DNA from: Acetobacter farinalis
GTDB lineage: Bacteria; Pseudomonadota; Alphaproteobacteria; Acetobacterales; Acetobacteraceae
NCBI RefSeq assembly: GCF_026240015.1
Contig: NZ_JAPIUX010000002.1
Coordinates: 124,001 to 188,000 of the forward strand
Length of the DNA: 64,000 nucleotides
Direction: 5' to 3'
Positions 1 to 8,128 of the stretch are shown piece by piece (the first letter of the stretch is position 1; every line of letters begins with the position of its first letter). A model generated the notes under the pieces. That model saw nothing but the letters and a program-made list of their open reading frames with translations. It was not told where the DNA came from and did not search any database. A program made the position numbers and the translations under genes.

Positions 1-429
1 AGCCGTGCAAAAAAAGAGGCTGTTGCGAAAAAGGCCATCACAAAAAAAGCCGTGAAATCCAGAGAGCTTCCGATTGATGCCCTCTCCCACTCTGCGGATG
101 AGACGGTTCTGGACCGGCTGTATGACGTTGTTCTGAGCCGCAAAGGCACAGACCCCAGCCTGAGCCATTCCTCCCGCCTTCTCTCTCGTGGCACGTATAA
201 AATTGCCCAGAAATTCGGGGAAGAAGCAGTAGAGTGCGTGATTGAAGCCGTTGCCGGCCGCAAAGACCTTCTGGTGGGGGAAAGCGCTGATGTGCTATAT
301 CACCTTATCGTCCTGTGGGTGGATGCTGGTGTAACGCCGGATGAAATATGGGCCGAACTGCGCCGCCGTGAAGGCACCAGTGGCATTGCCGAAAAAGCAT
401 CCCGCCCCAAGGAAACGCTTCCGAAATAA
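1..429 (+). CDS. hisE: Phosphoribosyl-ATP pyrophosphatase (HisE), 5' end outside window
   Basis: HisE hydrolyses phosphoribosyl-ATP to phosphoribosyl-AMP, the second step of histidine synthesis, in the cytoplasm. The conserved core reads through the motifs KIAQKFGEEAVECVIEA and ESADVLYHLIVLW, which hold the acidic metal-binding residues of the all-alpha NTP pyrophosphatase fold. The frame is open to base 1, and the residues before the core are a Lys/Ala-rich stretch (AKKEAVAKKAITKKAVK) that HisE normally lacks. A GTG at 52 could be an internal start, but the open frame and basic extension suggest the gene starts outside the window. It is followed after 10 bases by a HIT-family gene, probably cotranscribed. 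Confidence 0.93.
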   Translation, partial: SRAKKEAVAKKAITKKAVKSRELPIDALSHSADETVLDRLYDVVLSRKGTDPSLSHSSRLLSRGTYKIAQKFGEEAVECVIEAVAGRKDLLVGESADVLYHLIVLWVDAGVTPDEIWAELRRREGTSGIAEKASRPKETLPK

Positions 430-439
430 GGACTACATC

Positions 440-814
440 ATGGCTGTCAAAGGAACAGGGGCTTACAACCCGGAAAACATTTTCGCAAAAATCCTGCGTG
501 GAGATATTCCCTGCAAAAAGGTTTTCGAAAATGAATGGGTTCTCGCCTTTCAGGACATCGCCCCCAAAGCGGCCGTGCATGTCCTTGTGATCCCTAAAAA
601 TCCTTATGTCTCCTTTATTGATTTCACAAAAACAGCTTCAGAGGCAGAGATTGCCGGTGTCATGAAGGCCGCGAGCCTGATTGCCTCGGACCTGGGGCTG
701 GAGGAAAGCGGTTACCGCGTGATCACCAATGCTGGTGAAAACAGCGGGCAGGAAGTGCCGCATTTCCATCTGCATCTTCTTGGTGGCCAGCCCTTGCCGC
801 CCTTCCCTGTCTGA
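440..814 (+). CDS. HIT-family (histidine triad) nucleotide-binding protein
   Basis: A 124-residue HinT-like protein, the usual family length. The C-terminal triad HFHLHLL at residues 108-114 is the HIT signature; its middle histidine is the nucleophile that cleaves nucleoside phosphoramidates and acyl-AMPs. The N-terminal part (NIFAKILRGDIPCKKVFE) is the typical HIT start. The ATG at 440 was chosen because the conserved N-terminus begins there; an in-frame start upstream would overlap hisE. Ten bases separate it from hisE, a common arrangement in alphaproteobacteria. The physiological substrate cannot be told from sequence. Confidence 0.93.
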   Translation: MAVKGTGAYNPENIFAKILRGDIPCKKVFENEWVLAFQDIAPKAAVHVLVIPKNPYVSFIDFTKTASEAEIAGVMKAASLIASDLGLEESGYRVITNAGENSGQEVPHFHLHLLGGQPLPPFPV

Positions 815-855
815 ACAGCATGAATGTTTTCGCTTCCTGAAACAGGACTTTGATC

Positions 856-1446
856 ATGACGCCCATGGACATGCTTCTGACTCGCGCCTCTACAGACCTT
901 CTGGCGGAGCCTGCGCCGTCTGAGGCGCAGCTTTCTGAAATTCTGGCCGCGGCCATGCGCGCACCAGACCATGGGAAACTTCGCCCCTGGCGCTATGTGG
1001 TTTTCCGGGGTGAAGCCCGCCCCGCCCTTGCCGAGCGGGTTATTGCCAGCATGCTGCGGCTGGATGCGAACGCACCGGAATTCAAGATTGAAAAACGCCG
1101 GAAACGCTTTTCCACCATGCCTCTTGTTCTGGGGTTGGGCATGCACCTGCTCCCGAACCACAAAATCCCTCTTTGGGAACAGGAAATAGCTGTGGGCGCA
1201 GCGGCCATGAACGTGTTGAATGCCCTGCATGCAACAGGCTTTGGGGGAATATGGGTCTCCGGGGATATCACGGAAGACCCGGTTCTGGCTGAGGAAATTG
1301 GCTTCCCCGCGCCACACAGGCTGGCGGGCTTCCTGTTTATTGGCACACCGGAAGGTGACCTTCCCGCCCCCAAGCGCCCCGACCCGGCCGATTTTACCGC
1401 CTCATGGACCGGCAAGCCCGTGACCTTCGCCGCAGACAGGAGCTAA
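856..1446 (+). CDS. Nitroreductase-family protein (YdjA-like)
   Basis: A 196-residue FMN-dependent oxidoreductase of the nitroreductase fold. The N-terminal RAPDHGKLRPWRYVVF segment is the FMN-binding motif of the YdjA-type subgroup, and the C-terminal half has the Gly-rich GGIWVSG segment of the family. The family reduces nitroaromatics, quinones or enals with NAD(P)H; the real substrate is unknown. The ATG at 856 is preferred over a TTG two codons earlier. The following hydroxylase gene starts 4 bases after its stop, so the two are probably one transcript. Confidence 0.85.
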   Translation: MTPMDMLLTRASTDLLAEPAPSEAQLSEILAAAMRAPDHGKLRPWRYVVFRGEARPALAERVIASMLRLDANAPEFKIEKRRKRFSTMPLVLGLGMHLLPNHKIPLWEQEIAVGAAAMNVLNALHATGFGGIWVSGDITEDPVLAEEIGFPAPHRLAGFLFIGTPEGDLPAPKRPDPADFTASWTGKPVTFAADRS

Positions 1447-1450
1447 GCAC

Positions 1451-2653
1451 ATGACCGCACCCATACAGACAGATGTTGCTCTTATCGGGGGCGGGCCTGT
1501 TGGTCTGGCCACAGCGCTTTCTCTGGAAAAAGCGGGGCTGTCTGTTACGGTGCTGGAGCGCGCTCCGCGTGCGGTCTGGGCAGAACCCGGTTTTGACGGG
1601 CGGGAAATTGCCCTGACCCACCATGCGGTGCACACACTGCAACAGAATGGTGCGTGGGACTATATTCCGGAAACCGCGATCTGCCCGCTTCGGGAAGCTC
1701 GTGTTGAAACCGGGAAATTTCCGCATCCGCTCCGGTTTGATACAAACGGGCGCGGTGTGGATGCTCTGGGCTGGCTGGTTTCCAACAATCATATCCGGCG
1801 CGCCCTGTTTGCCAAGGCCGCAGAGCGACCACGCATCACGCTTCTGGACTCGGCCGCCGTCGAAACCGTCCGGCAGAATCCGGATCGGGCGGTTGTGCAC
1901 CACACACATGGCCAGCTTGAGGCCCAGCTTGTGGTGGGGGCAGATGGACGCTTTTCCCCCACACGGCGCCGGGCCGGGATTGGCGCGATTATTCACGATT
2001 TCAAACGCACCATGCTGGTCTGCCGCATGGCGCATGACTCCCCGCACCATAACGTTGCAACCCAGTGGTTTGATGAAGGCCAGACAGTCGCTCTCCTGCC
2101 TGTAAACGGGATGGCCTCTTCTCTGGTGCTGACCCTCCCCCCCGAAGACATCCAGCGCCTGCTGGACCTGCCGCAGGATGCCTTCAATCAGGAGATCATG
2201 CAGCGCATTGGCAACCGGCTGGGGCAGATGCGCCTTGTCAGCACCCGTCATGCCTATCCGCTGAAGGGTGTGTATGCCCACCGCTTTACCGCGCGGCGTC
2301 TGGCGCTGGTGGGAGATGCCGCCGTAGGGATGCACCCCATTACCGCCCACGGCTTCAACCTCGGTCTGCGTGGGCAGGAAACGCTGGCAACAGAAGTTGC
2401 CAAGGCCTTTTCAGAAAAAGGCGATGCGGGGGAGACTTCCGCTCTGCGCCGGTTTGAACGGCAGCACCGGATGATCACTGCTCCCCTGTTTGCGGGCACC
2501 AACGGGATTGCAACGCTTTACACACATGACGGCGCTCCATTCCGCTATCTGCGCGAGGCCGGGCTGCGCGTTGCCGATGCCTTCACGCCCTTCAAAACTG
2601 CCGTGACGGCCCTCCTTATGGATCGGCCTATTACACCCCCGAGAACCTCTTGA
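1451..2653 (+). CDS. FAD-dependent hydroxylase, UbiH/UbiF/VisC family
   Basis: A 400-residue flavoprotein monooxygenase. It has the N-terminal Rossmann motif GGGPVGLATALSLEKAG (about residues 13-29), the middle GADGRFS motif (DG motif) and the C-terminal GDAAVGMHPITAHGFNLGL motif that contacts FAD ribose and phosphate. This combination marks the ubiquinone-biosynthesis hydroxylases that add hydroxyl groups to the polyprenylated ring. Whether it acts at C5, C6 or C1 cannot be decided from sequence. It is the last gene of the short + strand group and is followed by strong inverted repeats. Confidence 0.88.
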   Translation: MTAPIQTDVALIGGGPVGLATALSLEKAGLSVTVLERAPRAVWAEPGFDGREIALTHHAVHTLQQNGAWDYIPETAICPLREARVETGKFPHPLRFDTNGRGVDALGWLVSNNHIRRALFAKAAERPRITLLDSAAVETVRQNPDRAVVHHTHGQLEAQLVVGADGRFSPTRRRAGIGAIIHDFKRTMLVCRMAHDSPHHNVATQWFDEGQTVALLPVNGMASSLVLTLPPEDIQRLLDLPQDAFNQEIMQRIGNRLGQMRLVSTRHAYPLKGVYAHRFTARRLALVGDAAVGMHPITAHGFNLGLRGQETLATEVAKAFSEKGDAGETSALRRFERQHRMITAPLFAGTNGIATLYTHDGAPFRYLREAGLRVADAFTPFKTAVTALLMDRPITPPRTS

Positions 2654-2748
2654 TATCCGGGAACAGCCGTACCGATTACGTCAGGACGTCCTGATGTCTG
2701 CGAACCAGTAGTTTTTGATACTCTTCAGATTGACAGCGTTTTTTTGAG

Positions 2749-2820
2749 GATCAGGCCCTGAAATTCTGGCCTGATCCCTCTTCTGGCACGGCACGCCGCA
2801 TGCACATCAGGCCAGAATTT
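2749..2820. terminator. Nested inverted repeats, probable bidirectional terminator
   Basis: Two overlapping hairpins share arms. GATCAGGCC at 2749 pairs with GGCCTGATC at 2768. AAATTCTGGCCTGAT at 2761 pairs perfectly (15 bp) with ATCAGGCCAGAATTT at 2806, which runs into T's on the + strand. It lies between the + strand hydroxylase and the - strand DUF4186 gene, which converge here. Confidence 0.6.
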
Positions 2821-2871
2821 TTAAAAGATCCCTCGGAATCAAGCTCGTTTTTCAATTCCGATGCCTGAATA

Positions 2872-3357
2872 CTATGCCTTTTTGACATCTTTCTTTTTGA
2901 TATCTTCCTTTTCGCTACTAGGTTCAAAACCAGCGTTACACTCACCTGTTTCCGAAAAAGACATCTCTTTCTCCAGCCATCCGGCAAGAACAGAGAGAAC
3001 ATAAGTCTGCTGTGCGGACGTCAGACTCTGGCCTTTTGGAAAATGATGCCATTTTTCAAGGCAGGAACGGCAGCATGTTGCCGTTGCATGTTGCGCGACA
3101 AACACCGGATGCCCTTTCCACGGTGTTTGCCTGCCATCCCGAACAGGCTGAGCCGGGGCAAGACGTTTTGCAATAAAGTCTGCGCCGTGCTCAAGAATGA
3201 CGGGAAGCCCTTTTTCCTGAAGATACTGACGATCCGAGGAATTCAGGTGAAATTTTCTACGAAATTTTGAATGCGAAAGCCTCTCCCACACGTCTGATGG
3301 GACAAAACTCAGATCCTTCTTGTCATCCTGTTTGAAAAGATCACCCTGAGAAACCAT
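2872..3357 (-). CDS. DUF4186 family protein
   Basis: A 161-residue protein of unknown function. The central region HATATCCRSCLEKWHHFPKG is the hallmark of DUF4186, with a Cys pair (CCRSC) and nearby His residues that could bind metal, although no function is established. The extreme C-terminus is Lys/Glu-rich (EKEDIKKKDVKKA) and probably disordered. It stands alone on the - strand, flanked by inverted repeats on one side and by about 420 bases without a clear gene on the other, and has an accessory-gene look. The start ATG is preceded by a GA-rich stretch (ACGTGAGGAGAGC) that provides a good ribosome binding site. Confidence 0.8.
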   Translation of the reverse strand: MVSQGDLFKQDDKKDLSFVPSDVWERLSHSKFRRKFHLNSSDRQYLQEKGLPVILEHGADFIAKRLAPAQPVRDGRQTPWKGHPVFVAQHATATCCRSCLEKWHHFPKGQSLTSAQQTYVLSVLAGWLEKEMSFSETGECNAGFEPSSEKEDIKKKDVKKA

Positions 3358-3442
3358 GCTCTCCTCACGTATGTCTTCAATCCTCAGACATTTTTATTGA
3401 TCTGAACATGCAAAATATCTGCCGCCAGAACGAGAGGGTCTG

Positions 3443-3550
3443 ATGATGAATTTATCCGGGCCTGTCAGTCCAGCCCCTTTCGGCGTGGTCGTTTCTGTCC
3501 CCCCTGAGGGAAGTCCTTTTGAGCATCAGATTTGGAAGATGACAACGTGA
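3443..3550 (+). CDS. Possible 35-residue small protein
   Basis: A short open frame starts with two ATG codons after a purine-rich AGAGGG. The predicted peptide has no recognised family (it contains GVVVSVPPEGSPF). It lies in the gene-poor stretch between the DUF4186 gene and tRNA-Lys, where I see no other gene. It may be a real small protein, a fragment of a decayed gene, or chance. Confidence 0.2.
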   Translation: MMNLSGPVSPAPFGVVVSVPPEGSPFEHQIWKMTT

Positions 3551-3777
3551 CAGAACATGCCCAGAGAGTACGGAGATATCTTCCGAAGCCTGTATCCCTG
3601 CATCAGACTATAGCGGCCTGTTTAATCGCCACCGACTCTTTCACGGAAATTTTGAGATCTCTTCGGAGAACAGAACACCGACCAATCAAGGATTTACGGC
3701 GTGTTTCATGAAAGTTGGAAGCCCGCGAGGCACTGAACCCCGAGAAGCCTGAAAACCACCTGAATCTTTGGAAAGAT

Positions 3778-3853
<76 letters not shown>

Positions 3854-3870
3854 TTACAGTTCTGAAACTG

Positions 3871-3896
3871 AAGTGGGTGCTTTCTATCACCCACTT
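3871..3896. terminator. Hairpin between tRNA-Lys and parB
   Basis: AAGTGGGTG pairs perfectly with CACCCACTT over an 8-base loop. It lies directly after parB on the - strand and would end the mnmE-parB operon. It also sits between parB and tRNA-Lys. Confidence 0.6.
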
Positions 3897-3919
3897 TCTC
3901 TTAACACAAGCCAGAAAAT

Positions 3920-4855
3920 TCAGCTTTTCAGGCGGGCCAGCACATCATCCAGTTGATCGAGGCTTTTATAGTGAATCTGCAAGGATCCACCTTTCCGCCC
4001 ATCAAAATGCACCTGAACTTTCAGGCCCAGTCTGGAGCCCAGATCGCGCTCCAGAGCCTCGATTTCCGGGTCCTGAGTCTTTTTAACCTGTGCTGCCGGC
4101 GGTGCCTTGCCCTTGGCGTCCAGCGCTTTCTGCACAAGGCTTTCCGTCTGCCTTACGGAAAGCCCCTTCTCAATCACCTCTTTTGCCGCAGAAACGGGGT
4201 CTGGATGCGTCAGAAGGGCCCGGGCATGCCCGGCAGACAGCACCCCTGCCCGCACCGCCTTCCTGACGCTTTCTGGCAGCCGTAGCAGGCGCATGGTGTT
4301 CGCCACATGCGGGCGAGACTTGCCAATGGCTTTGGCCAGTTCATCCTGCGTCAGGCTGTAATTTTCCATCAAACGGCTGAACCCGTCAGCCTCTTCTATA
4401 GGATTCAGGTCCGCACGCTGAAGGTTTTCCACCAGGGCGGCGGCCATGGCATCAACCTCATCCAGATCCCGCACATGCACCGGCACCGTATGGCACTGGG
4501 CAAGCTGGGCAGCCCGCCAGCGCCGCTCCCCGGCAATAATCTGATATTGCCCTTTTTTCCCCGGATCGGGCCTTACCAGAATAGGCTGCAGTATCCCGCG
4601 TGCACGGATGGACTCCGCCAGTTCTTCCAGCGCGCCGGGTTCCATCTCCTGCCGGGGCTGAAACGGACCGGGAACCAGAACATCCACCGGTAACGTGCTT
4701 GCGGCAGGAGTTGGCACACTCCCTGCGCCCGCAGGCTGCCCTGAGCCGGATGGCGACACTACGGGAACAGCCGAAGCGGCGGGAGCGACATCCCCTAACA
4801 GGGCGGCGAGACCCCGCCCCAGTTTCGGGCGGGCGGCAGATTTACGCTGGGACAT
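3920..4855 (-). CDS. parB: Chromosome partitioning protein ParB
   Basis: A 311-residue ParB/Spo0J protein that binds parS, spreads along DNA as a CTP-dependent clamp and directs origin segregation with ParA. Visible features are the N-terminal ParA-interaction segment (RPKLGRGLAALLGD), the arginine motif GERRWRAAQ that belongs to the CTP-binding domain, a central helix-turn-helix (LTQDELAKAIGKSRPHVANTMRLL) and a C-terminal dimerisation region. Between the N-terminal segment and the CTPase domain is a low-complexity Pro/Ala/Ser linker. parA ends just before it (2 bases), so the two are cotranscribed. Two perfect parS sites lie upstream in the same operon. Confidence 0.97.
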   Translation of the reverse strand: MSQRKSAARPKLGRGLAALLGDVAPAASAVPVVSPSGSGQPAGAGSVPTPAASTLPVDVLVPGPFQPRQEMEPGALEELAESIRARGILQPILVRPDPGKKGQYQIIAGERRWRAAQLAQCHTVPVHVRDLDEVDAMAAALVENLQRADLNPIEEADGFSRLMENYSLTQDELAKAIGKSRPHVANTMRLLRLPESVRKAVRAGVLSAGHARALLTHPDPVSAAKEVIEKGLSVRQTESLVQKALDAKGKAPPAAQVKKTQDPEIEALERDLGSRLGLKVQVHFDGRKGGSLQIHYKSLDQLDDVLARLKS

Positions 4856-4857
4856 GC

Positions 4858-5655
4858 CTAGGATGTTCTCCTCTTGATTTCCGCCGCCAAAGCCCGGTAA
4901 GACGCGGCGCCACTGGCCCGTGGGTCATACACCATTACGGGCTGACCGTGGCTCTGTGCTTCAGAAATGCGGATATTTCTGGAAATGATGGTTTCAAGCA
5001 CATCATCCCCAAAAAAGCTTCGGGCATCCGCAGCAACAAGCTCAGACAGGTTATTCCGCCTGTCATACATGGTCAGCACAATCCCTGTGATTTTAAGGGA
5101 TGGATTCAGTTTTGCCCTGACCCGTTCAATCGTCCGCACCAGATGCCCCAACCCTTCCAGCGCAAAAAATTCACACTGCAACGGAGCAAGCACACCATCA
5201 GCCGCAACCAGAGCATTCAGGGTTAGAAGCCCAAGGCTCGGCGGGCAATCGATAATGATATAATCCGAACTCTCTGCCAGAACCGCCAGAGCATCCCGCA
5301 GGCGTGTTTCGCGCTCTTCGGCATCCACCAGTTCAATTTCGGCCCCTACCAGCTCGGTATTGGCAGCGATAACAGACAGGCCTTCAATTTCGGTGGGCTG
5401 GAGCAGCTCTGTTGCGGGTTTTTCGTGCATCAGCAGGGCATAGGCCCCGCCCTGTCTGGCATCATACCCTACGCCAAGGCCGGTTGAGGCATTCCCCTGC
5501 GGGTCCATATCAAGCAGCACCACACGCGCACCCTCTTCAGCCAGAGCGGCGGCAACGTTGATGGCCGTGGTTGTTTTACCAACCCCGCCCTTCTGGTTTG
5601 CAACAGCCAGAATACGGCACGGTCCTGATTTTTTTTTGGGCTTAGACACGGTCAA
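4858..5655 (-). CDS. parA: Chromosome partitioning ATPase ParA
   Basis: A 265-residue Walker-type ATPase that forms the nucleoid-bound gradient pulling ParB-parS complexes. The deviant Walker A motif KGGVGKTTTAINVA spans about residues 22-35, Walker A' is VVLLDMDPQGNAS, and Walker B is YIIIDCPPSLG. The length is typical of chromosomal ParA. The start overlaps the end of rsmG by 14 bases, showing translational coupling in the mnmE-mnmG-rsmG-parA-parB operon. Confidence 0.97.
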   Translation of the reverse strand: MTVSKPKKKSGPCRILAVANQKGGVGKTTTAINVAAALAEEGARVVLLDMDPQGNASTGLGVGYDARQGGAYALLMHEKPATELLQPTEIEGLSVIAANTELVGAEIELVDAEERETRLRDALAVLAESSDYIIIDCPPSLGLLTLNALVAADGVLAPLQCEFFALEGLGHLVRTIERVRAKLNPSLKITGIVLTMYDRRNNLSELVAADARSFFGDDVLETIISRNIRISEAQSHGQPVMVYDPRASGAASYRALAAEIKRRTS

Positions 5656-6238
5656 GATTGCTCACTTCAAGAATCACACCATCATGGCTGGTTATACTGC
5701 GGTGGATACGCACATCCATGTGCCAGTAGCGTCGGGCCTCGGTCAACTCTTCATCCGCCTGCTGCCCTTTGAGGAAAAAGGCTTTCCCGCCTTCCGCCAG
5801 CAGCGGGGCAGTCCATTCCAGCAGTTTGTTCAAAGAGGCCAGAGCACGCGCCGTTACAACGGGTGCGGGTTTTGTTTCCACCTGTTCAATCCGCTCTGCC
5901 AGCACCGTCAGCGGTGCCTGTGTGGCGCGTGCGGCTTCCCGCAGGAAGGCCGCCTTCCGCTGGTCTGACTCAATCAGCACGCCCGGCACACCCGATGCCA
6001 CCGCAACAATCACGCCGGGAAAGCCCCCGCCCGACCCCATATCAATAAAGCGCTCATGCCCTGCCACCAGCGGGGCAAGCTGGAGGCTATCCAGAACATG
6101 GCGTTCCCACACGCTGGCCATATCCCGTGAAGAAACCAGATTGATGCGCGGGTTCCATTTTTCCAGCAGGGCGACAAATGCCTCCAGCCGCTCCTGTGTT
6201 TCACGTGAAACATGCAGGCTTTCCGGCAGGCTTCTCAT
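5642..6238 (-). CDS. rsmG: 16S rRNA (guanine-N7) methyltransferase RsmG
   Basis: RsmG (GidB) methylates N7 of G527 in 16S rRNA using S-adenosylmethionine. The 198-residue protein has the SAM-binding motif FIDMGSGGGFPGV and the family segment NLVSSRD upstream of it. It overlaps mnmG by four bases (ATGA) and parA by 14. Its N-terminal codons contain a perfect parS site, so the residues HVSRET are fixed by a DNA element as well as by protein function. Confidence 0.96.
   Translation of the reverse strand: MRSLPESLHVSRETQERLEAFVALLEKWNPRINLVSSRDMASVWERHVLDSLQLAPLVAGHERFIDMGSGGGFPGVIVAVASGVPGVLIESDQRKAAFLREAARATQAPLTVLAERIEQVETKPAPVVTARALASLNKLLEWTAPLLAEGGKAFFLKGQQADEELTEARRYWHMDVRIHRSITSHDGVILEVSNLDRV
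6197..6212. promoter_or_regulatory. parS centromere site 1
   Basis: A perfect 16-bp palindrome TGTTTCACGTGAAACA, identical to the consensus ParB-binding parS site of bacterial chromosomes. It lies inside the 5' part of rsmG, a position also seen in other bacteria, about 12 kb from the probable origin. Confidence 0.95.
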
Positions 6239-8106
6239 CGGACAGAAGCCCGCTGTTTGACATGCGCCAGAACGGCCATCAAAGCCGAAGGGGTCACACC
6301 GGGAATTCTTTGCGCTGCCCCAAAATTTTCTGGTTTTGCGCGCTCAAACCGCTCCTTCATTTCAGAGCTGAGGCCTCCAATGCCATTAAAATCCAGATTT
6401 TTGGGAAACCGTATTTCCGCTTCAGCTTCAAGCTGACGAATTTCGCGCTGCTGCCTGACAAGATACCCCTTATAGCGGGCTTGCGTTGTCACGTAATGGC
6501 GGGCGCGTTCGGGCGTGTTCAGATACCACGGGGCCAGCGCCCCGAGCACGCTTTCCTCCACGCCATAGCCCAGAATTTCCAGCAGCGTTCTGCGCCGCCC
6601 ATCCTGCGCGACTTTCAGCCCGGCTTCGGCCAGAGCTTGTGGGGGCCAGCTTTCCTGCTCGGCGCGTTCGGTAATAGCCTTGATGTCTTCACAGTCTTTT
6701 CGAAAAACGTCCTGCCGCTCAGCCCCCACGCATCCCCATTCAATGCCCAGTTCAGTCAGGCGCATGTCGGCATTGTCGGCCCGCAATGTCAGGCGATATT
6801 CCGCGCGGGAGGTAAACATTCTGTAGGGCTCACTGACGCCTTGAGTCGTGAGATCATCCACCATCACACCAATATAGGCTTTCCCGCGATCAAGGCTGAC
6901 AGGGGCCTTCCCTGCCGCTTTACGGGCCGCGTTCACGCCAGCCAGAAGCCCCTGCGCCCCGGCCTCCTCATACCCCGTGGTGCCGTTGATCTGACCGGCA
7001 AGAAACAGGCCCGGGCATTTTTTCAGTTCCAGAGAGGCTGTCAGTTCACGCGGGTCCACATAATCATATTCCACGGCATAGCCCGGCTGCACGATAACAG
7101 CATTTTCCAGACCGGGCATGGTGCGGATCATGGCGTCCTGCACATCGGCAGGAAGGCTGGTGGAAATTCCGTTGGGGTAAACCAGATGACCGCCCTCATG
7201 CTCTGGCAGTGCTTCCGGCTCCAGAAAAATCTGATGGCTGGTTTTTTCAGCAAACCGCACGACCTTGTCTTCAATAGACGGGCAGTATCGCGGCCCGCGC
7301 CCTGAAATAGCCCCGCCATAAACAGCAGACAGATGCAGAGACTCTCTTATCAGAGCATGTGTTTTTTCATTTGTCGCGGTAATGCCACAGACCATTTGCG
7401 GGTTTGTTATCCCCGTGGTCAGACGGCTGAAGGGTTCCGGCGTTGCGTCCCCCTTGTCTTCCTCCAGAATGGCCCAGTTGATGCTTTCTCTCAGCAGGCG
7501 TGGGGGAGTGCCTGTTTTCAATCTCCCCATATCCAGATTCAGATTTTTCAACCGTTTGGCGAGTGCGACCGCAGGCTGCTCCCCCACGCGCCCGGCAGGT
7601 TGACTTTCATGGCCAATATGTATGACACCATCCAGAAAGGTTCCTGTTGTCAGGACAACGGCTTTTGCAAACCATTCCGTGCCGTCCTCACAGCGCAGGC
7701 CCAGTACCTCGCCTGAATCCGAACACACCAGATCTACCACGGCCCCTTCCGCACAGATCAGGTTCGGTGTTTCCGCCAGCAGCGCCTGGATCGCCTGTTT
7801 GTATAAAAACCGGTCCGCCTGTGCCCGAGGCCCCTGTACCGCGGGGCCCTTGGAGCGGTTCAGCAGCTTGAAGTGAATCCCGGCCCGATCCGCCGCGCGG
7901 CCCATCAGCCCATCCAGCGCATCAATTTCGCGCACCAGATGCCCTTTCCCAATCCCGCCAATCGCAGGATTGCAGGACATTGCCCCGATCGTGTCTTTCC
8001 GGTGCGTCAACAGCACTGTGCGGGCACCACACCGGGCGGCAGCGGCAGCGGCCTCACACCCGGCATGGCCACCCCCCACCACAATCACATCATACGAACG
8101 GTCCAT
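6235..8106 (-). CDS. mnmG: tRNA uridine-5-carboxymethylaminomethyl modification enzyme MnmG
   Basis: MnmG (GidA) works with MnmE to build the cmnm5 group on wobble U34 of certain tRNAs, using FAD, NADH and methylene-tetrahydrofolate. The 623-residue protein shows the FAD motif VIVVGGGHAGCEAA near the start, PAIGGIGKGHLVREIDALDG and KTGTPPR, all typical. The ATG at 8106 was chosen because the conserved MDRSYDVIVVGGG begins there. mnmE lies 22 bases upstream and rsmG overlaps the 3' end. Confidence 0.97.
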   Translation of the reverse strand: MDRSYDVIVVGGGHAGCEAAAAAARCGARTVLLTHRKDTIGAMSCNPAIGGIGKGHLVREIDALDGLMGRAADRAGIHFKLLNRSKGPAVQGPRAQADRFLYKQAIQALLAETPNLICAEGAVVDLVCSDSGEVLGLRCEDGTEWFAKAVVLTTGTFLDGVIHIGHESQPAGRVGEQPAVALAKRLKNLNLDMGRLKTGTPPRLLRESINWAILEEDKGDATPEPFSRLTTGITNPQMVCGITATNEKTHALIRESLHLSAVYGGAISGRGPRYCPSIEDKVVRFAEKTSHQIFLEPEALPEHEGGHLVYPNGISTSLPADVQDAMIRTMPGLENAVIVQPGYAVEYDYVDPRELTASLELKKCPGLFLAGQINGTTGYEEAGAQGLLAGVNAARKAAGKAPVSLDRGKAYIGVMVDDLTTQGVSEPYRMFTSRAEYRLTLRADNADMRLTELGIEWGCVGAERQDVFRKDCEDIKAITERAEQESWPPQALAEAGLKVAQDGRRRTLLEILGYGVEESVLGALAPWYLNTPERARHYVTTQARYKGYLVRQQREIRQLEAEAEIRFPKNLDFNGIGGLSSEMKERFERAKPENFGAAQRIPGVTPSALMAVLAHVKQRASVR

Positions 8107-8128
8107 AGCCTGCCGCCTTACCCTTACC

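Noticed and set aside
6178..7305. Long + strand open frame opposite rsmG and mnmG
   Set aside because: The - strand carries the conserved FAD and SAM motifs; the + strand peptide has no family features.
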